NCBI RefSeq assembly: GCF_039954625.1
Contig: NZ_CP157199.1
Location: 2,046,001-2,110,000, forward strand
Reading direction: 5' to 3'
Length of the DNA stretch: 64,000 nt
Source: Pontimicrobium sp. SW4
GTDB lineage: Bacteria > Bacteroidota > Bacteroidia > Flavobacteriales > Flavobacteriaceae
This document shows positions 37,267-48,875 of the stretch, piece by piece. Under the pieces are notes generated by a model that saw nothing but the letters and a program-made list of their open reading frames with translations, searched no databases and was not told the origin of the DNA. Made by a program: the position numbers and the translations under genes. Numbering within the stretch: position 1 is the first letter of the stretch; each line of letters begins with the position of its first letter.

Positions 37267-38205
37267 TTATAAACTCGTCACTTCTTTTTTGGCAGTTTCA
37301 AACTCAGCAACAATTTCATTAACAATGTCTGCAACAGGTTTTATATCGTGTATCAATCCAGCTATTTGCCCTATTTCGAGTTCACCATCGTTCAAATCGC
37401 CTTCAAACATGCCTCGCTTAGCTCTAGCTCTACCCAATAATTCTTTAAGTTGTTCTGGTGTTGGCGACGTTTTATACAATTCTTGTACCTCGTTAAAGAA
37501 TTTATTTTTAATCAATCTTACTGGTGCTAATTCTTTTAAAGTTAACTGTGTATCACCTTCTTTAGCATCAACCACAACTTGCTTAAACGCTTGATGCGCA
37601 GAGCTTTCTTCACTAGCTACAAAACGACTCCCAATTTGGACACCATCGGCTCCTAAAATCATAGTTGCTAACATGGCTCTTCCAGTTGCAATGCCTCCAG
37701 CTGCTATTAATGGAATTGTAATTTGCTCTTTCACCATTGGAATTAATGTAAGCGTGGTGGTTTCATCTCTACCATTATGTCCTCCAGCTTCAAAACCCTC
37801 AGCAACAATAGCATCTACTCCAGCTTCTTGTGCTTTTAACGCAAACTTTACACTACTCACTACATGCACAACCGTAATGCCTTTGTCTTGCAACCATTTG
37901 GTCCAGGTTTTTGGATTTCCAGCAGAAGTAAAAACGATTTCTACACCTTCTTCCACAATAATGTTCATGATGTCTTCAATGTTTGGGTATAACATAGGGA
38001 CATTTACACCAAACGGTTTCTCAGTGGCTTTTTTACATTTTTGAATGTGTTCTCTTAACACCTCTGGATACATACTTCCAGCGCCAATGAGTCCTAAAAT
38101 TCCTGAATTACTTGCAGCAGAGGCTAATCGCCAACCACTATTCCAAATCATTCCTGCTTGAACAATTGGATATTGAATATTAAAAAGATGTGTTATTCTA
38201 TTCAT
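37267..38205 (-). CDS. Nitronate monooxygenase-like FMN enzyme (NMO/FabK family)
   Basis: 312 residues, TIM barrel. Marks are IQYPIVQAGMIW (N-terminal FMN loop), VVHVVSSVKFALKAQEAGVDAIVAEGFEAGGHNG with the usual AEG.EAGGH glycine-rich FMN phosphate site, and IPLIAAGGIATGRAMLATMILGADGVQIGSRF. The family includes nitronate monooxygenases and FabK-type enoyl reductases; these cannot be separated by eye here, and the AGGHNGRD form favours the NMO side. The start directly abuts the stop of the S8 protease gene upstream, and mnmA is the first gene of the likely transcript. Confidence 0.88.
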   Translation of the reverse strand: MNRITHLFNIQYPIVQAGMIWNSGWRLASAASNSGILGLIGAGSMYPEVLREHIQKCKKATEKPFGVNVPMLYPNIEDIMNIIVEEGVEIVFTSAGNPKTWTKWLQDKGITVVHVVSSVKFALKAQEAGVDAIVAEGFEAGGHNGRDETTTLTLIPMVKEQITIPLIAAGGIATGRAMLATMILGADGVQIGSRFVASEESSAHQAFKQVVVDAKEGDTQLTLKELAPVRLIKNKFFNEVQELYKTSPTPEQLKELLGRARAKRGMFEGDLNDGELEIGQIAGLIHDIKPVADIVNEIVAEFETAKKEVTSL

Positions 38206-39834
38206 TTACTCTTTTATGAGCTTAAATGTATTTGTTTTTTTGTTATCGCCTTTCAACCTAGCTATATAGATACCTTTAGATAAAGCCTCTATATTAAGAG
38301 CCTTATTATTTTGATATATGGTGGTGTTGATAACCAACTTACCCAAAACATCAAATATGGCTATATCGGCTGAATTTACATTTTCTGGAAAATTTACAAA
38401 TAATAAGCTCTTAGCTGGATTAGGAAAGATTTTAAATTCTTTACCTAGAATATCTCCACCTTTGTTGAGAACAGCACCAAGTGCTTGTTGCAAATCTGGA
38501 ATACCATAACCAATTTCGAAATTAGGTGTATTGTATATCGATGCAGACTCACGTACTAATTGCATAATTTCGGCATTGGTAAAGTTTGGTAAAGCCTGTA
38601 TTAAACTTGCCAATCCTCCTGTCATTATTGGCGAACTAAATGATGTGCCATTATTTTGTACAATATTATTATTAGAATCGATCACATAAGCTGCACCTCC
38701 TCTAGCAACAACGTCTGGTTTGTGTGTTGGTTGAATGACACTCCCTTTTGAGCTAAACGATACATAATCACCATTACCATCAACAGCTCCAATGGTAAAT
38801 ACACCTATTGCATCTGCTGGAGCATTCACGCCATTTACTCCAGAGTTTCCTGCTGAATTCACTACAAGCATTCCTTTTTCATAAGCAATATTGGCACCTC
38901 TTGTGATAAAAGCAGTATTTCCATCCATATCTGCTGAAGTATAATCATATCTCGGATACGTTGGGAAATCTTTATAACCTAAAGATGTATTTAAAATATC
39001 CACACCCAAACTATCTGCTCTTTCGGCTGCTTCTACCCAATAGCTTTCTTCTACAGGGTTTTCGTCCAGACCATCTTCTGTTAAAAATAAATAATAAGAC
39101 GCATCTGGTGCTGTACCAACATATTGATTTTCAATAAAACCAGCCATGGTACTTAGTACTTTAGTACCATGATCACTCACAGTTGATGCATATACATCAC
39201 TTGTTCTGTTTACAAAATCGTAGCCACCCAATAAATCACTATTATCTCTTAAGCGTTGAAAAGCTCCCATAGTATTTACGTTTGGAAATCCAGCATCAAT
39301 CACAGCCACAGTAACACCTTCTCCTGTATAATCTGCTACGTGCAAATCATCAGCATTAATCATTTCTACCTGATTTTGCGTGTTTCCATAATTAAAAACC
39401 ACTCTTGTGTTTTCGACGGAAAACTTATCTTTTGCTTTTTTATTAGGTATAGAAACTCTTGTAGTATTTAAACTTTTATCTGCAAACTCTATATGGTCTA
39501 CAAAACTAAATGTAGTTTCTAAATTATCAATATCCGTTTCGGTTCCACGAACATGTACTGCATTAAACCATTTAGATTTGGCATATACAGTTATTCCTGT
39601 AGCGTTTTTTAAACTGGTAATATAGCTTTCATTTACTTCAACATCTCTGGCATCAATTGCAACACCATGTTTGTTTTTTCTGTCTATGGCTTTTTGAGTA
39701 AGAATGGTAAGTGGGTTGGCTATTTTAGTAGCAACATCTTCTTTATCGGTAAAATAAACCCAAGCATCTTCAATTTGTGCTGAAACAATAAAAGGCAGCC
39801 ATAAAAAAGTAAAAATTAATATTCTCTTTTTCAT
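38206..39834 (-). CDS. Secreted subtilisin-like (S8) serine protease with type IX sorting domain
   Basis: 542 residues. Signal peptide (1-20, ends FIVSAQ), an N-terminal propeptide-like region (about 25-140, with QKAIDRKNKHGV, typical of the Bacteroidota S8 group), then the S8 domain: Asp180 in VAVIDAGFP, His222 in SDHGTKV, an oxyanion Asn in VNSAGNSG and the Ser in NGTSFSSPIMTGG. The last about 75 residues form a type A T9SS sorting domain (KIFPNPAKSLLFVNF ... IYIARLKGDNK ... FKLIKE), so the protease should be exported across the outer membrane by the gliding/Por secretion system. It lies 27 bp after mnmA. Confidence 0.95.
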   Translation of the reverse strand: MKKRILIFTFLWLPFIVSAQIEDAWVYFTDKEDVATKIANPLTILTQKAIDRKNKHGVAIDARDVEVNESYITSLKNATGITVYAKSKWFNAVHVRGTETDIDNLETTFSFVDHIEFADKSLNTTRVSIPNKKAKDKFSVENTRVVFNYGNTQNQVEMINADDLHVADYTGEGVTVAVIDAGFPNVNTMGAFQRLRDNSDLLGGYDFVNRTSDVYASTVSDHGTKVLSTMAGFIENQYVGTAPDASYYLFLTEDGLDENPVEESYWVEAAERADSLGVDILNTSLGYKDFPTYPRYDYTSADMDGNTAFITRGANIAYEKGMLVVNSAGNSGVNGVNAPADAIGVFTIGAVDGNGDYVSFSSKGSVIQPTHKPDVVARGGAAYVIDSNNNIVQNNGTSFSSPIMTGGLASLIQALPNFTNAEIMQLVRESASIYNTPNFEIGYGIPDLQQALGAVLNKGGDILGKEFKIFPNPAKSLLFVNFPENVNSADIAIFDVLGKLVINTTIYQNNKALNIEALSKGIYIARLKGDNKKTNTFKLIKE

Positions 39835-39861
39835 ATAATATAGAGATTTGGTTTATGCAAT

Positions 39862-41049
39862 TTAAGAAATAACTCCAGAACCTACTAATTCATCATCTAA
39901 ATACCAGGCTACAAATTGTCCTTCGGTTATGGCTGACTGTGGATTTTCAAAAGCTACATATAATCCACTATCTACTTTATAAAGCATTGCTTTTTCTAGA
40001 GGTTGCCTATAACGGATACGAGCCAAAACTTCCATTGTTTCATCAACTTCCAGTTTTAAATCTTCACGAATCCAGTGCAATTCATCATTTGAGACAAATA
40101 ACGCCTTTTTATAAAGTCCAGGATGCGATTTTCCTTGCCCTGTATAAATGATGTTGTCTTCAACATCTGTATCAATCACAAATAATGGCTCTACTGTGCC
40201 GCCAACTGCCAATCCTTTTCGCTGTCCTTTGGTAAAATAATGTGCGCCTTGATGCTTGCCGACCACTTTACCATCGCTTATTGAATACTCAATTTTTCGA
40301 GATAGATAAGCTAATTCTTCTTCTTTTGAATTGAATTGTGGTTTATTTTTATAATAAACGCCTTGTGATTCTGGGATTTCAACAATAATACCTTCTTTGG
40401 GTTTTAACTGTTGCTGCAAAAAATCTGGCAATCTAACCTTACCTATGAAACATAGACCTTGAGAATCTTTTTTCTCGGCAGTTACTAAATCTAGTTTCGA
40501 AGCAATAGCTCTTACTTCTGGTTTTGTTAATTCTCCTATAGGAAATAATGTCTTAGCTAATTGCTCTTGCGATAATTGGCATAAAAAATAGGATTGGTCT
40601 TTATTATTATCTTTTCCAGAAAGTAATTGATAAATTTCCTTTCCGTCTTTGGTTATTGTTCCTTTTCTACAATAATGTCCAGTAGCTACATAATCTGCTC
40701 CAAGCTCCATGGCTATTTTCATAAAGACATCAAACTTTATCTCTCGATTACATAAAACATCTGGATTTGGTGTACGACCTCTTTCATACTCATTAAACAT
40801 ATAATCTACTATACGCTCTTTATATTGTTCACTTAAGTCAACAGTCTGAAAAGGAATCCCAAGTTTTTCCGCGACAAGCATTGCATCGTTGCTATCATCC
40901 AACCAAGGACATTCATCAGAAATGGTAACCGAATCATCATGCCAATTTTTCATAAATAGACCTATGACCTCGTAGCCTTGTTCTTTAAGAACATAAGCTG
41001 CAACGCTAGAATCCACACCACCCGAAAGGCCTACAATTACTCTTTTCAT
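39862..41049 (-). CDS. mnmA: tRNA 2-thiouridine(34) synthase MnmA
   Basis: 395 residues from the ATG at 41049 ([17 protein letters not shown]); the frame is open to 41100 but that stretch overlaps the promoter. MnmA adenylates and thiolates U34 of Lys, Glu and Gln tRNAs. The PP-loop SGGVDSS, the catalytic cysteine in [12 protein letters not shown] and the persulfide cysteine in GLCFIGKV are in place. The C-terminal beta-barrel tRNA-binding domains run from about 240 to the end. It is the first gene of a run with the S8 protease and the NMO-like enzyme. Confidence 0.97.
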   Translation of the reverse strand: MKRVIVGLSGGVDSSVAAYVLKEQGYEVIGLFMKNWHDDSVTISDECPWLDDSNDAMLVAEKLGIPFQTVDLSEQYKERIVDYMFNEYERGRTPNPDVLCNREIKFDVFMKIAMELGADYVATGHYCRKGTITKDGKEIYQLLSGKDNNKDQSYFLCQLSQEQLAKTLFPIGELTKPEVRAIASKLDLVTAEKKDSQGLCFIGKVRLPDFLQQQLKPKEGIIVEIPESQGVYYKNKPQFNSKEEELAYLSRKIEYSISDGKVVGKHQGAHYFTKGQRKGLAVGGTVEPLFVIDTDVEDNIIYTGQGKSHPGLYKKALFVSNDELHWIREDLKLEVDETMEVLARIRYRQPLEKAMLYKVDSGLYVAFENPQSAITEGQFVAWYLDDELVGSGVIS

Positions 41050-41066
41050 CACAATAAATTGAACTG

Positions 41067-41096
41067 CAAATTTACAACTATTGTAATGAAACACAA
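41067..41096 (-). promoter_or_regulatory. Promoter of mnmA
   Basis: On the minus strand TTG (41096-41094), 19 bp, then TAAATTTG (41074-41067). The box ends 17 bp before the ATG at 41049, which fixes that start rather than the one at 41100. Confidence 0.7.
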
Positions 41097-41193
41097 GCAA
41101 ATTAGATTTATAGGAAATAATTTATAAAATGTATTTTGTTTAAAGTTTTGTTATTTTTTTGAAACAATATTAATATTTTGTTTAATCTTTTTA

Positions 41194-41201
41194 TATATTT
41201 G
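41194..41201 (+). promoter_or_regulatory. Candidate -7 box of the fasciclin gene
   Basis: TATATTTG (TAnnTTTG), 29 bp upstream of the ATG at 41231. The nearest TTG (41178-41180) is only 13 bp away, shorter than the usual 17-23. Confidence 0.45.
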
Positions 41202-41230
41202 TAAAACAAAACTATGAAAATAATTATAAA

Positions 41231-43480
41231 ATGAAAACATTTAAAAAAATCAACGTATTACTTATTGCCCTTTTTGCGTCAATAATATTTACATCTTGTA
41301 ACAAAGATGATGACAATCCAGAGGTTATTAGAACACTTAACATAGTAGGCATTGCTAGTGAAACACCAGAACTAAGTATCCTAGTAGATGCATTACTAGC
41401 TGCAGACGGAAACTTACCTGAAGCACTTTCAGGCGGACCATTTACAGTTTTTGCTCCAACAAACGATGCATTTGCGGCATTTTTATCTGCCAACGGCTTT
41501 TCAAGCTTAAGCGATGTTCCTACTGACGTATTGACTCAAATATTATTAAACCATGTAATTCAAGGTGAATTAAGATCATCAGATTTATCTACTTCTTACA
41601 GTAAAACTATGGCTAGAGAAACTACTACTGGAGAAAACATTAGTATATATATTGATACTTCAGCAGGTGTAACTTTAAATGGTGTATCAGATGTAACTAC
41701 TGCTAATGTTGAGGCATCAAACGGTGTTATACATATAGTAGATGCAGTAATAGGCTTACCAACTGTTGTTGATTTCGCCTTAGCAGATCAAACTTTTTCT
41801 ACACTAGTATCAGCTCTAACTAGAGACGATTTAACTTTTGACTTTGTTGGGACACTTTCAACACCTGCAGGAACTGCTCCTGCACCATTTACAGTTTTTG
41901 CTCCAACAAATAATGCTTTTGGAGATTTATTAACAGAACTTGGAGCTTCTGGACTTGGAGATATTGACGAACCAACTTTAAAAGCAACTTTAAACTTGCA
42001 TGCTATTGCAGGTGCTAATGTTCGTTCCTCAGCTCTAACAGATAATATGACAATTAGTACTCTTGGTGGTGATGTGACTGGAAATGTAACTGGAGGTGCT
42101 ACTATTACTGATGTGAATGGTAGAGTAAGTAATATAGTTGTAGTTGATGTACAAGCAGCAAATGGTGTAATTCATGTTATTGATAAAGTTATATTGCCCC
42201 AACAACCTAGCATTGCTGGAATTGCTATAGATACACCTGAACTGAGCATTTTAGTAGATGCATTAAGTAAGGCTGGTTTAGTACAAACTATGAGTTATCC
42301 TGGAGATTATACTGTTTTTGCACCAACAAATACAGCATTTATGAACTTTTTATCTGCTAACGGATTTGCTAGTTTAGATGATGTTCCTGTAAATGTATTA
42401 ACTCAGGTATTATTAAATCACGTAGTTTCAGGTGGCGTAATGTCTACTGAACTTACTACAACGTATATAAATACTTTAGCAACAAAATCAGGAAGCAATT
42501 TAAATTTAAGCATGTTTGTTGATACGTCATCAGGAGTTACTTTAAACGGTGTATCAAATGTATCGACTCCAGACATTGAAGCTACCAATGGTATTATTCA
42601 TATTGTAGATGCTGTAATAGGCTTACCTACTATTGTTGATCATGCTGTGGCAAATCCTAACTTTTCAAGTTTAGTAGGTTCATTGACTTCTTATGGTACA
42701 ACGTTTACAGATTTACTATCAACTCCAGGAGATTTCACTGTATTTGCTCCAGACAACACAGCCTTTGGTGCATTTACAAATCCAAATTCAAATAGCTTAG
42801 ACCAAATATTATCTAACCATGTTATTCCTGGTGCCACAGCAATGTCTTCAGGATTAGAAAACATGTACATAAATACAGCCGCAACATTTAATGGTACAAT
42901 GGACTACTTAAGTATGTACATTAATACAGATAGTGGTGTATCTATAAATGGAAACTCAAGCGTAACAGCTGCAGATGTAGTTGCTTCAAATGGTGTAATT
43001 CATGCAGTAGATGCTGTAATAGATTTACCGACAGTAGTTGATTTTGCAGTAGCAGATCCAACATTTACAACTTTGGTTGCAGCATTAACAAGAGATGATT
43101 TAACATTTGATTACGTATCAACGCTTTCAACTAATATTGGTACAAGTCCAGCACCTTTTACAGTATTTGCTCCAACAAATGATGCGTTCGGGTCTTTATT
43201 AACAGAACTTGGAGCTACTAGTTTAGGTGATATCGATGAACCAACATTAAAAGCAACTTTAGACCATCATGCAGTAGCTACGGCTAATGTACGTGCAGAA
43301 GATTTAATGGATGACATGACTGTTGGAACATTAGGCGGTGACATTACGGCTAATGTTACAGGAGGAGCTACTCTAACCGATTCTAACGGTAGAGTTAGCA
43401 ATATTGTTAAAGTGAATGTACAAGCTGCAAATGGTGTCATTCATGTAATTGACAAAGTTGTATTACCAAACTTAGATTAA
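41231..43480 (+). CDS. Lipoprotein with five fasciclin (FAS1) domains
   Basis: 749 residues with a lipoprotein signal (IIFTSCNKDDDN, cysteine 23) and then five FAS1 domains, at about 40-172, 175-315, 322-450, 453-580 and 583-745. Each shows the H1 box (FTVFAPTNDAF or variants) and H2 box (NGVIHIVDAVI or variants). Domains 1 and 3 are alike (TPELSILVDAL, FLSANGF), and domains 2 and 5 are nearly repeats of each other (ALTRDDLTFD, DIDEPTLKATL), so the gene grew by internal duplication. FAS1 proteins mediate adhesion; surface exposure is likely. It is a single gene, closed by a strong bidirectional terminator. Confidence 0.95.
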   Translation: MKTFKKINVLLIALFASIIFTSCNKDDDNPEVIRTLNIVGIASETPELSILVDALLAADGNLPEALSGGPFTVFAPTNDAFAAFLSANGFSSLSDVPTDVLTQILLNHVIQGELRSSDLSTSYSKTMARETTTGENISIYIDTSAGVTLNGVSDVTTANVEASNGVIHIVDAVIGLPTVVDFALADQTFSTLVSALTRDDLTFDFVGTLSTPAGTAPAPFTVFAPTNNAFGDLLTELGASGLGDIDEPTLKATLNLHAIAGANVRSSALTDNMTISTLGGDVTGNVTGGATITDVNGRVSNIVVVDVQAANGVIHVIDKVILPQQPSIAGIAIDTPELSILVDALSKAGLVQTMSYPGDYTVFAPTNTAFMNFLSANGFASLDDVPVNVLTQVLLNHVVSGGVMSTELTTTYINTLATKSGSNLNLSMFVDTSSGVTLNGVSNVSTPDIEATNGIIHIVDAVIGLPTIVDHAVANPNFSSLVGSLTSYGTTFTDLLSTPGDFTVFAPDNTAFGAFTNPNSNSLDQILSNHVIPGATAMSSGLENMYINTAATFNGTMDYLSMYINTDSGVSINGNSSVTAADVVASNGVIHAVDAVIDLPTVVDFAVADPTFTTLVAALTRDDLTFDYVSTLSTNIGTSPAPFTVFAPTNDAFGSLLTELGATSLGDIDEPTLKATLDHHAVATANVRAEDLMDDMTVGTLGGDITANVTGGATLTDSNGRVSNIVKVNVQAANGVIHVIDKVVLPNLD

Positions 43481-43547
43481 AACATTATAATTGATTTGAA
43501 TAAACAAAGTTTAGTTTAGTTAGAAGTAAGCCCTAGTCAGGTTTACG

Positions 43548-43578
43548 AAAAAAGCTCCTTTATAAAGGAGCTTTTTTT
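43548..43578. terminator. Bidirectional terminator between the fasciclin and MORN-like genes
   Basis: Stem AAGCTCCTT / AAGGAGCTT with a short TATA loop (arms 43552-43560 and 43565-43573), A-run on the left and T-run on the right, so it works on both strands. It overlaps the stop codon of the minus-strand gene at 43577. Confidence 0.92.
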
Positions 43579-44272
43579 ATTGTTTTTCTTTCTTTTTGGG
43601 AGCGCTAAAATTAGTTTCTTTTGTAAGCTTTCCTTCTTCATAATACTTCCATACTCCTACTTTTTTACCACGCTCATATCTACCTTCAGCAAGCAATTCT
43701 GCTTTTGGGCTATAATATTTAGCAATTCCATGAAGTTCCCCTTTATCATACATAAACTCTTTTAAAATAACATCTTTAACTGAATACCAAAGTGATTTTC
43801 CATGTTGTTTCCCTGCAACAAAATTAGCACGCTCAGCAACTGTACCTTCTTTATAATACACCAACTTTTCTCCTTCTAATTCTCCATTATCATTGTAATT
43901 TTCTAAAGTCATTATCTTATCAGACTTGTTATGATAATACACCCATTTACCTATATATAGCTTCCCTTTCATTATCCCTTCACTAATCACCTTTCCATTG
44001 GATGCCAAAAACTTAACTTCAGCAGTATCGTCATTAGTATTAAACATCTTAGTAGCAGTTAAAACGCTTTTCTTTTTAACAAGTTTATAAAACTTAAACT
44101 CTCCAACTTCTTTTCCGTGATCAAAGGTGCCTTGATAGCGAATTTGATTTGTACCTTCAAAATTCTTTTTCCAAATACCATGGCGCTTTCCTTCAGAGTC
44201 AAATTGATTAACCTCTTGACCAAATACAAAAGAGCTAAGAATAATTAGTAGAAATGTGAATCTTATATACAT
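43577..44272 (-). CDS. Exported MORN/YwqK-like repeat protein
   Basis: 231 residues with a signal peptide (MYIRFTFLLIILSSFVFGQ). The mature part is a string of MORN-type repeats of about 22 residues: GKRHGIWKKNFEG, YQGTFDHGKEVGEFKFY, EGIMKGKLYIGKWVYYH, NGELEGEKLVYYKEG, AGKQHGKSLWY, KGELHGIAKYYS, EGRYERGKKVGVWKYYEEG. Databases often name such proteins 'YwqK family antitoxin', but no toxin gene is adjacent and the protein is exported, so an antitoxin role is not supported. It is flanked by terminators on both sides and so is probably transcribed alone. Confidence 0.85.
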   Translation of the reverse strand: MYIRFTFLLIILSSFVFGQEVNQFDSEGKRHGIWKKNFEGTNQIRYQGTFDHGKEVGEFKFYKLVKKKSVLTATKMFNTNDDTAEVKFLASNGKVISEGIMKGKLYIGKWVYYHNKSDKIMTLENYNDNGELEGEKLVYYKEGTVAERANFVAGKQHGKSLWYSVKDVILKEFMYDKGELHGIAKYYSPKAELLAEGRYERGKKVGVWKYYEEGKLTKETNFSAPKKKEKQ

Positions 44273-44326
44273 TTACATAGATTTTATAAGTGTTTAACGT
44301 TACAATTTTACGAAAATTGTAGACAT

Positions 44327-44354
44327 AAAAAAGCTACCAATATGGTAGCTTTTT
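44327..44354 (-). terminator. Intrinsic terminator of yidC
   Basis: Stem AGCTACCA (44332-44339) / TGGTAGCT (44343-44350), loop of 3, with an A-run on the plus-strand left that becomes TTTTTT on the minus strand, 15 bp past the yidC stop. Confidence 0.88.
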
Positions 44355-44369
44355 CAATAGTTATTAACC

Positions 44370-46277
44370 TTATTTTTTTCGGTTTTGTTGTTGTCGTTTT
44401 TGTTCCTCTGCTTTCTCCATCATTTCTGCCATTCGCTTTTGGAACTTTCCTTGTTTCTTAGGTTTTTGTTTATTTACCTGAATTTGAGCATGAATCTTAT
44501 CTTCATCTAAGATGTAATTCTTAATAACTAACATAATACCAATGGTAATTAAGTTAGAGATAAAGTAATACAAACTCAATCCACTTGCATAGTTATTAAA
44601 GAACACCAACATCATAATTGGTGAGAGATAAATCATATACTTCATCATTTTCTGCATATCTGGCATACCTTCTTGTGTTGGTTGCGATGCAGCTTGTTGC
44701 CCAGTAGTCATTTTCATATAAAAGAAAATAGCTACAGATGCTAATATTGGAAATAAACTTACGTGATCTCCATATAATGGAATTCTAAATGGCAATTCAG
44801 CAATTGTATCATACGATGCCAAATCTTCTGCCCAAAGGAAACTTTTTTGACGTAACTCAATCGCAGTTGGAAAAAACATAAACAAGGCATATAAAACTGG
44901 TAGTTGCAATAGTGCAGGTAAACAACCACTCATTGGGCTTGCTCCTGCTTTACTATAGAGCGCCATTGTTTCTTTTTGCTTTTTCATTGGATTGTCCTTG
45001 TACTTTAAGCTAAGCTCAGTAATCTCAGGCTTTAAAATTTTCATTTTAGCCTGCGATAAATACGATTTATATAGTACTGGAGATAAAACTAATTTAACCA
45101 CAATGGTCATAATAATAATAGCGATTCCGTAAGGAAAAAGACCGCTTAAAAAGCCAAATAAAGGAATAAATAAGTTTTTGTTAATCCATCCAAAAATTCC
45201 CCATCCATAAGGAATACTATCTTCTAAGTCTCTATCATATGTTTTTAAAATGGTACCATCTGTTGGTCCATAATACATATTCATAGATTCATTTAACTCA
45301 CCTCCATTTAATTGTAATGGAATAGATGCTGCATAACTTTTAGTGTAAAGCGTATCAACTTCTTCATCTAATAGCAACGTTTCAGATTTTAAAGATGCTG
45401 TTTTAAATGGTTTATCTGCTAATAAAATTGAGCTAAAAAAATGTTGTCTGTATGATAGCCAGTTTACATCTTCTTCAACCTCTTCGTCATTTCCAGCTTG
45501 TGATAACTTACTTATTTTATCACCATTTTCATATTGATATGTTAAACGTGTGTAACGATTTTCATAAGAACCGCTTTTAGCATGTCGTCTTCCTTTTAGT
45601 TTCCAATCTAAACGAACATCTTGAGACCCATTAATTACATTACTCAACCCTTGTGATCTAACAGAAAAACCTAACATATAATCGTTAGGTTTAAGCTCAT
45701 ATCTATACTCTAAAAATTGTGTTTCAGATACTTTCAATTTCATTGAGAGTATTTGGTTATCACCATTTTTAGTTAGGGTTGGTTGAAAATAAAGATCTTG
45801 AGTGTTTAAAGTTCTGTTATCTGTCGTTCCAAAATTAAGATTGAATAACGCATTCTTATCCTTTATTAAATATACAGGAACAGAATCGTAGTTTGTAAAC
45901 TTTTTAAGTTTTACTTCTTCAAAATAGCCTCCTTTATTATTAACTATAATTTTTAATACTTCATTCTCAAAAACAGTTGTTGCATCTTGAGCAGATGGTA
46001 AAGAAGCCGAATAAGCAAATGACCCTATTTTATTTTGTAAATCTGCTAGTTTTGTAGAATCACTTGTTTGCGTTGCTGTAAAGTCGGATGGTGTTGCTTG
46101 AAATTCATCTTTAACCTCTTCCGCTTTTTTCTGAGCATCAATTTGTGCTTGTTTTGCTTCTTCCTGTGCTTGCAATTCTTCAGGAGTAGGTTGATTTTGA
46201 TAGAGCATGTATATCAATATCAATGCAATAAGTACAAAACCTATGATTGAATTAATGTCTAATTTTTTTTCTTCCAT
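44370..46277 (-). CDS. yidC: Membrane protein insertase YidC
   Basis: 635 residues, the long Gram-negative form. One N-terminal transmembrane helix (about 8-22), a Gln/Ala/Lys-rich linker, a large periplasmic beta domain (about 80-350), then the conserved five-helix insertase core (about 370-600) with YGIAIIIMTIVVKLVLSPVLYKSYLSQAKM and MSGCLPALLQLPVLYALF, and a basic tail (QRQQQNRKK-like, here KAEEQKRQQQNRKK) that can bind the ribosome. YidC inserts membrane proteins alone or with Sec. It is 91 bp downstream of pyrG, with its own candidate -7 box. Confidence 0.97.
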   Translation of the reverse strand: MEEKKLDINSIIGFVLIALILIYMLYQNQPTPEELQAQEEAKQAQIDAQKKAEEVKDEFQATPSDFTATQTSDSTKLADLQNKIGSFAYSASLPSAQDATTVFENEVLKIIVNNKGGYFEEVKLKKFTNYDSVPVYLIKDKNALFNLNFGTTDNRTLNTQDLYFQPTLTKNGDNQILSMKLKVSETQFLEYRYELKPNDYMLGFSVRSQGLSNVINGSQDVRLDWKLKGRRHAKSGSYENRYTRLTYQYENGDKISKLSQAGNDEEVEEDVNWLSYRQHFFSSILLADKPFKTASLKSETLLLDEEVDTLYTKSYAASIPLQLNGGELNESMNMYYGPTDGTILKTYDRDLEDSIPYGWGIFGWINKNLFIPLFGFLSGLFPYGIAIIIMTIVVKLVLSPVLYKSYLSQAKMKILKPEITELSLKYKDNPMKKQKETMALYSKAGASPMSGCLPALLQLPVLYALFMFFPTAIELRQKSFLWAEDLASYDTIAELPFRIPLYGDHVSLFPILASVAIFFYMKMTTGQQAASQPTQEGMPDMQKMMKYMIYLSPIMMLVFFNNYASGLSLYYFISNLITIGIMLVIKNYILDEDKIHAQIQVNKQKPKKQGKFQKRMAEMMEKAEEQKRQQQNRKK

Positions 46278-46325
46278 GTATTACTGTTGTCTTTTTAAAA
46301 AGATTCCTTCTTTTTTAAGGAAGGA

Positions 46326-46333
46326 CAAATATA
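46326..46333 (-). promoter_or_regulatory. Candidate -7 box for yidC
   Basis: TATATTTG on the minus strand, 48 bp upstream of the yidC ATG. The nearest TTG is 12 bp away, a short spacing. Confidence 0.4.
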
Positions 46334-46368
46334 GTTTTTACCTAACAAAAAGCTATCCATTGTTTTAA

Positions 46369-48012
<1,644 letters not shown>

Positions 48013-48023
48013 TTAAACGCAGG

Positions 48024-48031
48024 CAAATTTA
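48024..48031 (-). promoter_or_regulatory. Candidate -7 box for pyrG
   Basis: TAAATTTG on the minus strand, 20 bp upstream of the pyrG ATG; no TTG at the usual distance. Confidence 0.4.
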
Positions 48032-48155
48032 CAAAATTTCTACACTTATTTAGGCTTTGCTTTAGGTTATTTATAAGCTATTGTTAATAACCTTTTCTAC
48101 TGGCATATATAAGCAGGTGAACGTATTGATTTTCTGACAAAAAATAGCTAACTTC

Positions 48156-48212
48156 GTTTAACGTCGGATATAAGTCATTAAAACGCGCATATCTGTAAAA
48201 AACATTGGCAAC
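48156..48212 (-). repeat. TTGCCAA / ACGTTAAAC element, left border of the second islet (short copy)
   Basis: Read on the minus strand it begins GTTGCCAATGTT (48212 downward) and ends GACGTTAAAC (48165-48156), the same two ends as the element at 50402-50534 but only 57 bp long and without strong inner arms, so it looks like a shortened copy. It points away from the XRE gene. Confidence 0.45.
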
Positions 48213-48234
48213 AAGCTAAAACAAAGTTTAACTA

Positions 48235-48768
48235 ATGCAAAACAAGGTTCAATTTTATAGAGAAAAAAATAATTTGACTCAGACTCAACTTGCTGAAAAG
48301 TCAGGTTTATCATTGCGAACCATCCAAAGAATCGAAAACGGAAATAGCTTAAAAGGTTTTACTCTAGAAGCTATAGCAAAAGCATTTAATATTAAACCTG
48401 AAACTCTTCTAAAGAATGAGCTAAATTTACCTGAAATCAAAATCATCAATATAGCTACACTATCATTTTTCATCATTCCTTTTGGAAACATAATTTTACC
48501 TGCAATTTTAACGTTCAAAAGCAAAAATAAAAAAACAAAGTCACTTGGAAGAGATATACTAAGTATTCAAGTAATTTGGACTGTTGTCACTTGTATTCTA
48601 TTGATAATTAGTCCTTTTATACAAAATTGGCTACAAACTAATATTCCTTTACTTATTTTTCTTTTAATTACTTTAATTTGTATCAATGTCTTTATTACCA
48701 TTAAAAATGCAATAAGTCTAACAAATAAATCAGAATTAGATATAAAGCTAAAAATCAACCTGTTATAA
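48235..48768 (+). CDS. XRE-type helix-turn-helix protein with membrane domain
   Basis: 177 residues. Residues about 5-60 form an XRE-like helix-turn-helix (VQFYREKNNLTQTQLAEKSGLSLRTIQRIENG). After a short linker, about 75-165 contain three to four hydrophobic segments (IATLSFFIIPFGNIILPAILTF, VIWTVVTCILLIISPFI, IPLLIFLLITLICINVFITI), so the regulator is expected to sit in the cytoplasmic membrane. Such fused proteins occur in Bacteroidota beside small membrane proteins; their signals are unknown. It begins the second accessory islet, 22 bp inside the left border element. Confidence 0.82.
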   Translation: MQNKVQFYREKNNLTQTQLAEKSGLSLRTIQRIENGNSLKGFTLEAIAKAFNIKPETLLKNELNLPEIKIINIATLSFFIIPFGNIILPAILTFKSKNKKTKSLGRDILSIQVIWTVVTCILLIISPFIQNWLQTNIPLLIFLLITLICINVFITIKNAISLTNKSELDIKLKINLL

Positions 48769-48875
48769 TCATTGTCACATTATTGACGTAACATTGTCGG
48801 CATCATACTTTTTAAACTTTACATAATTTGTCCGAGTATTGATGTACACAAAAATGAATCTTCAATATTTGACGG

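Noticed and set aside
43577..44272. Antitoxin of a toxin-antitoxin pair (YwqK name)
   Set aside because: The protein is exported, made of MORN-like repeats, and stands alone between two terminators without a toxin gene.
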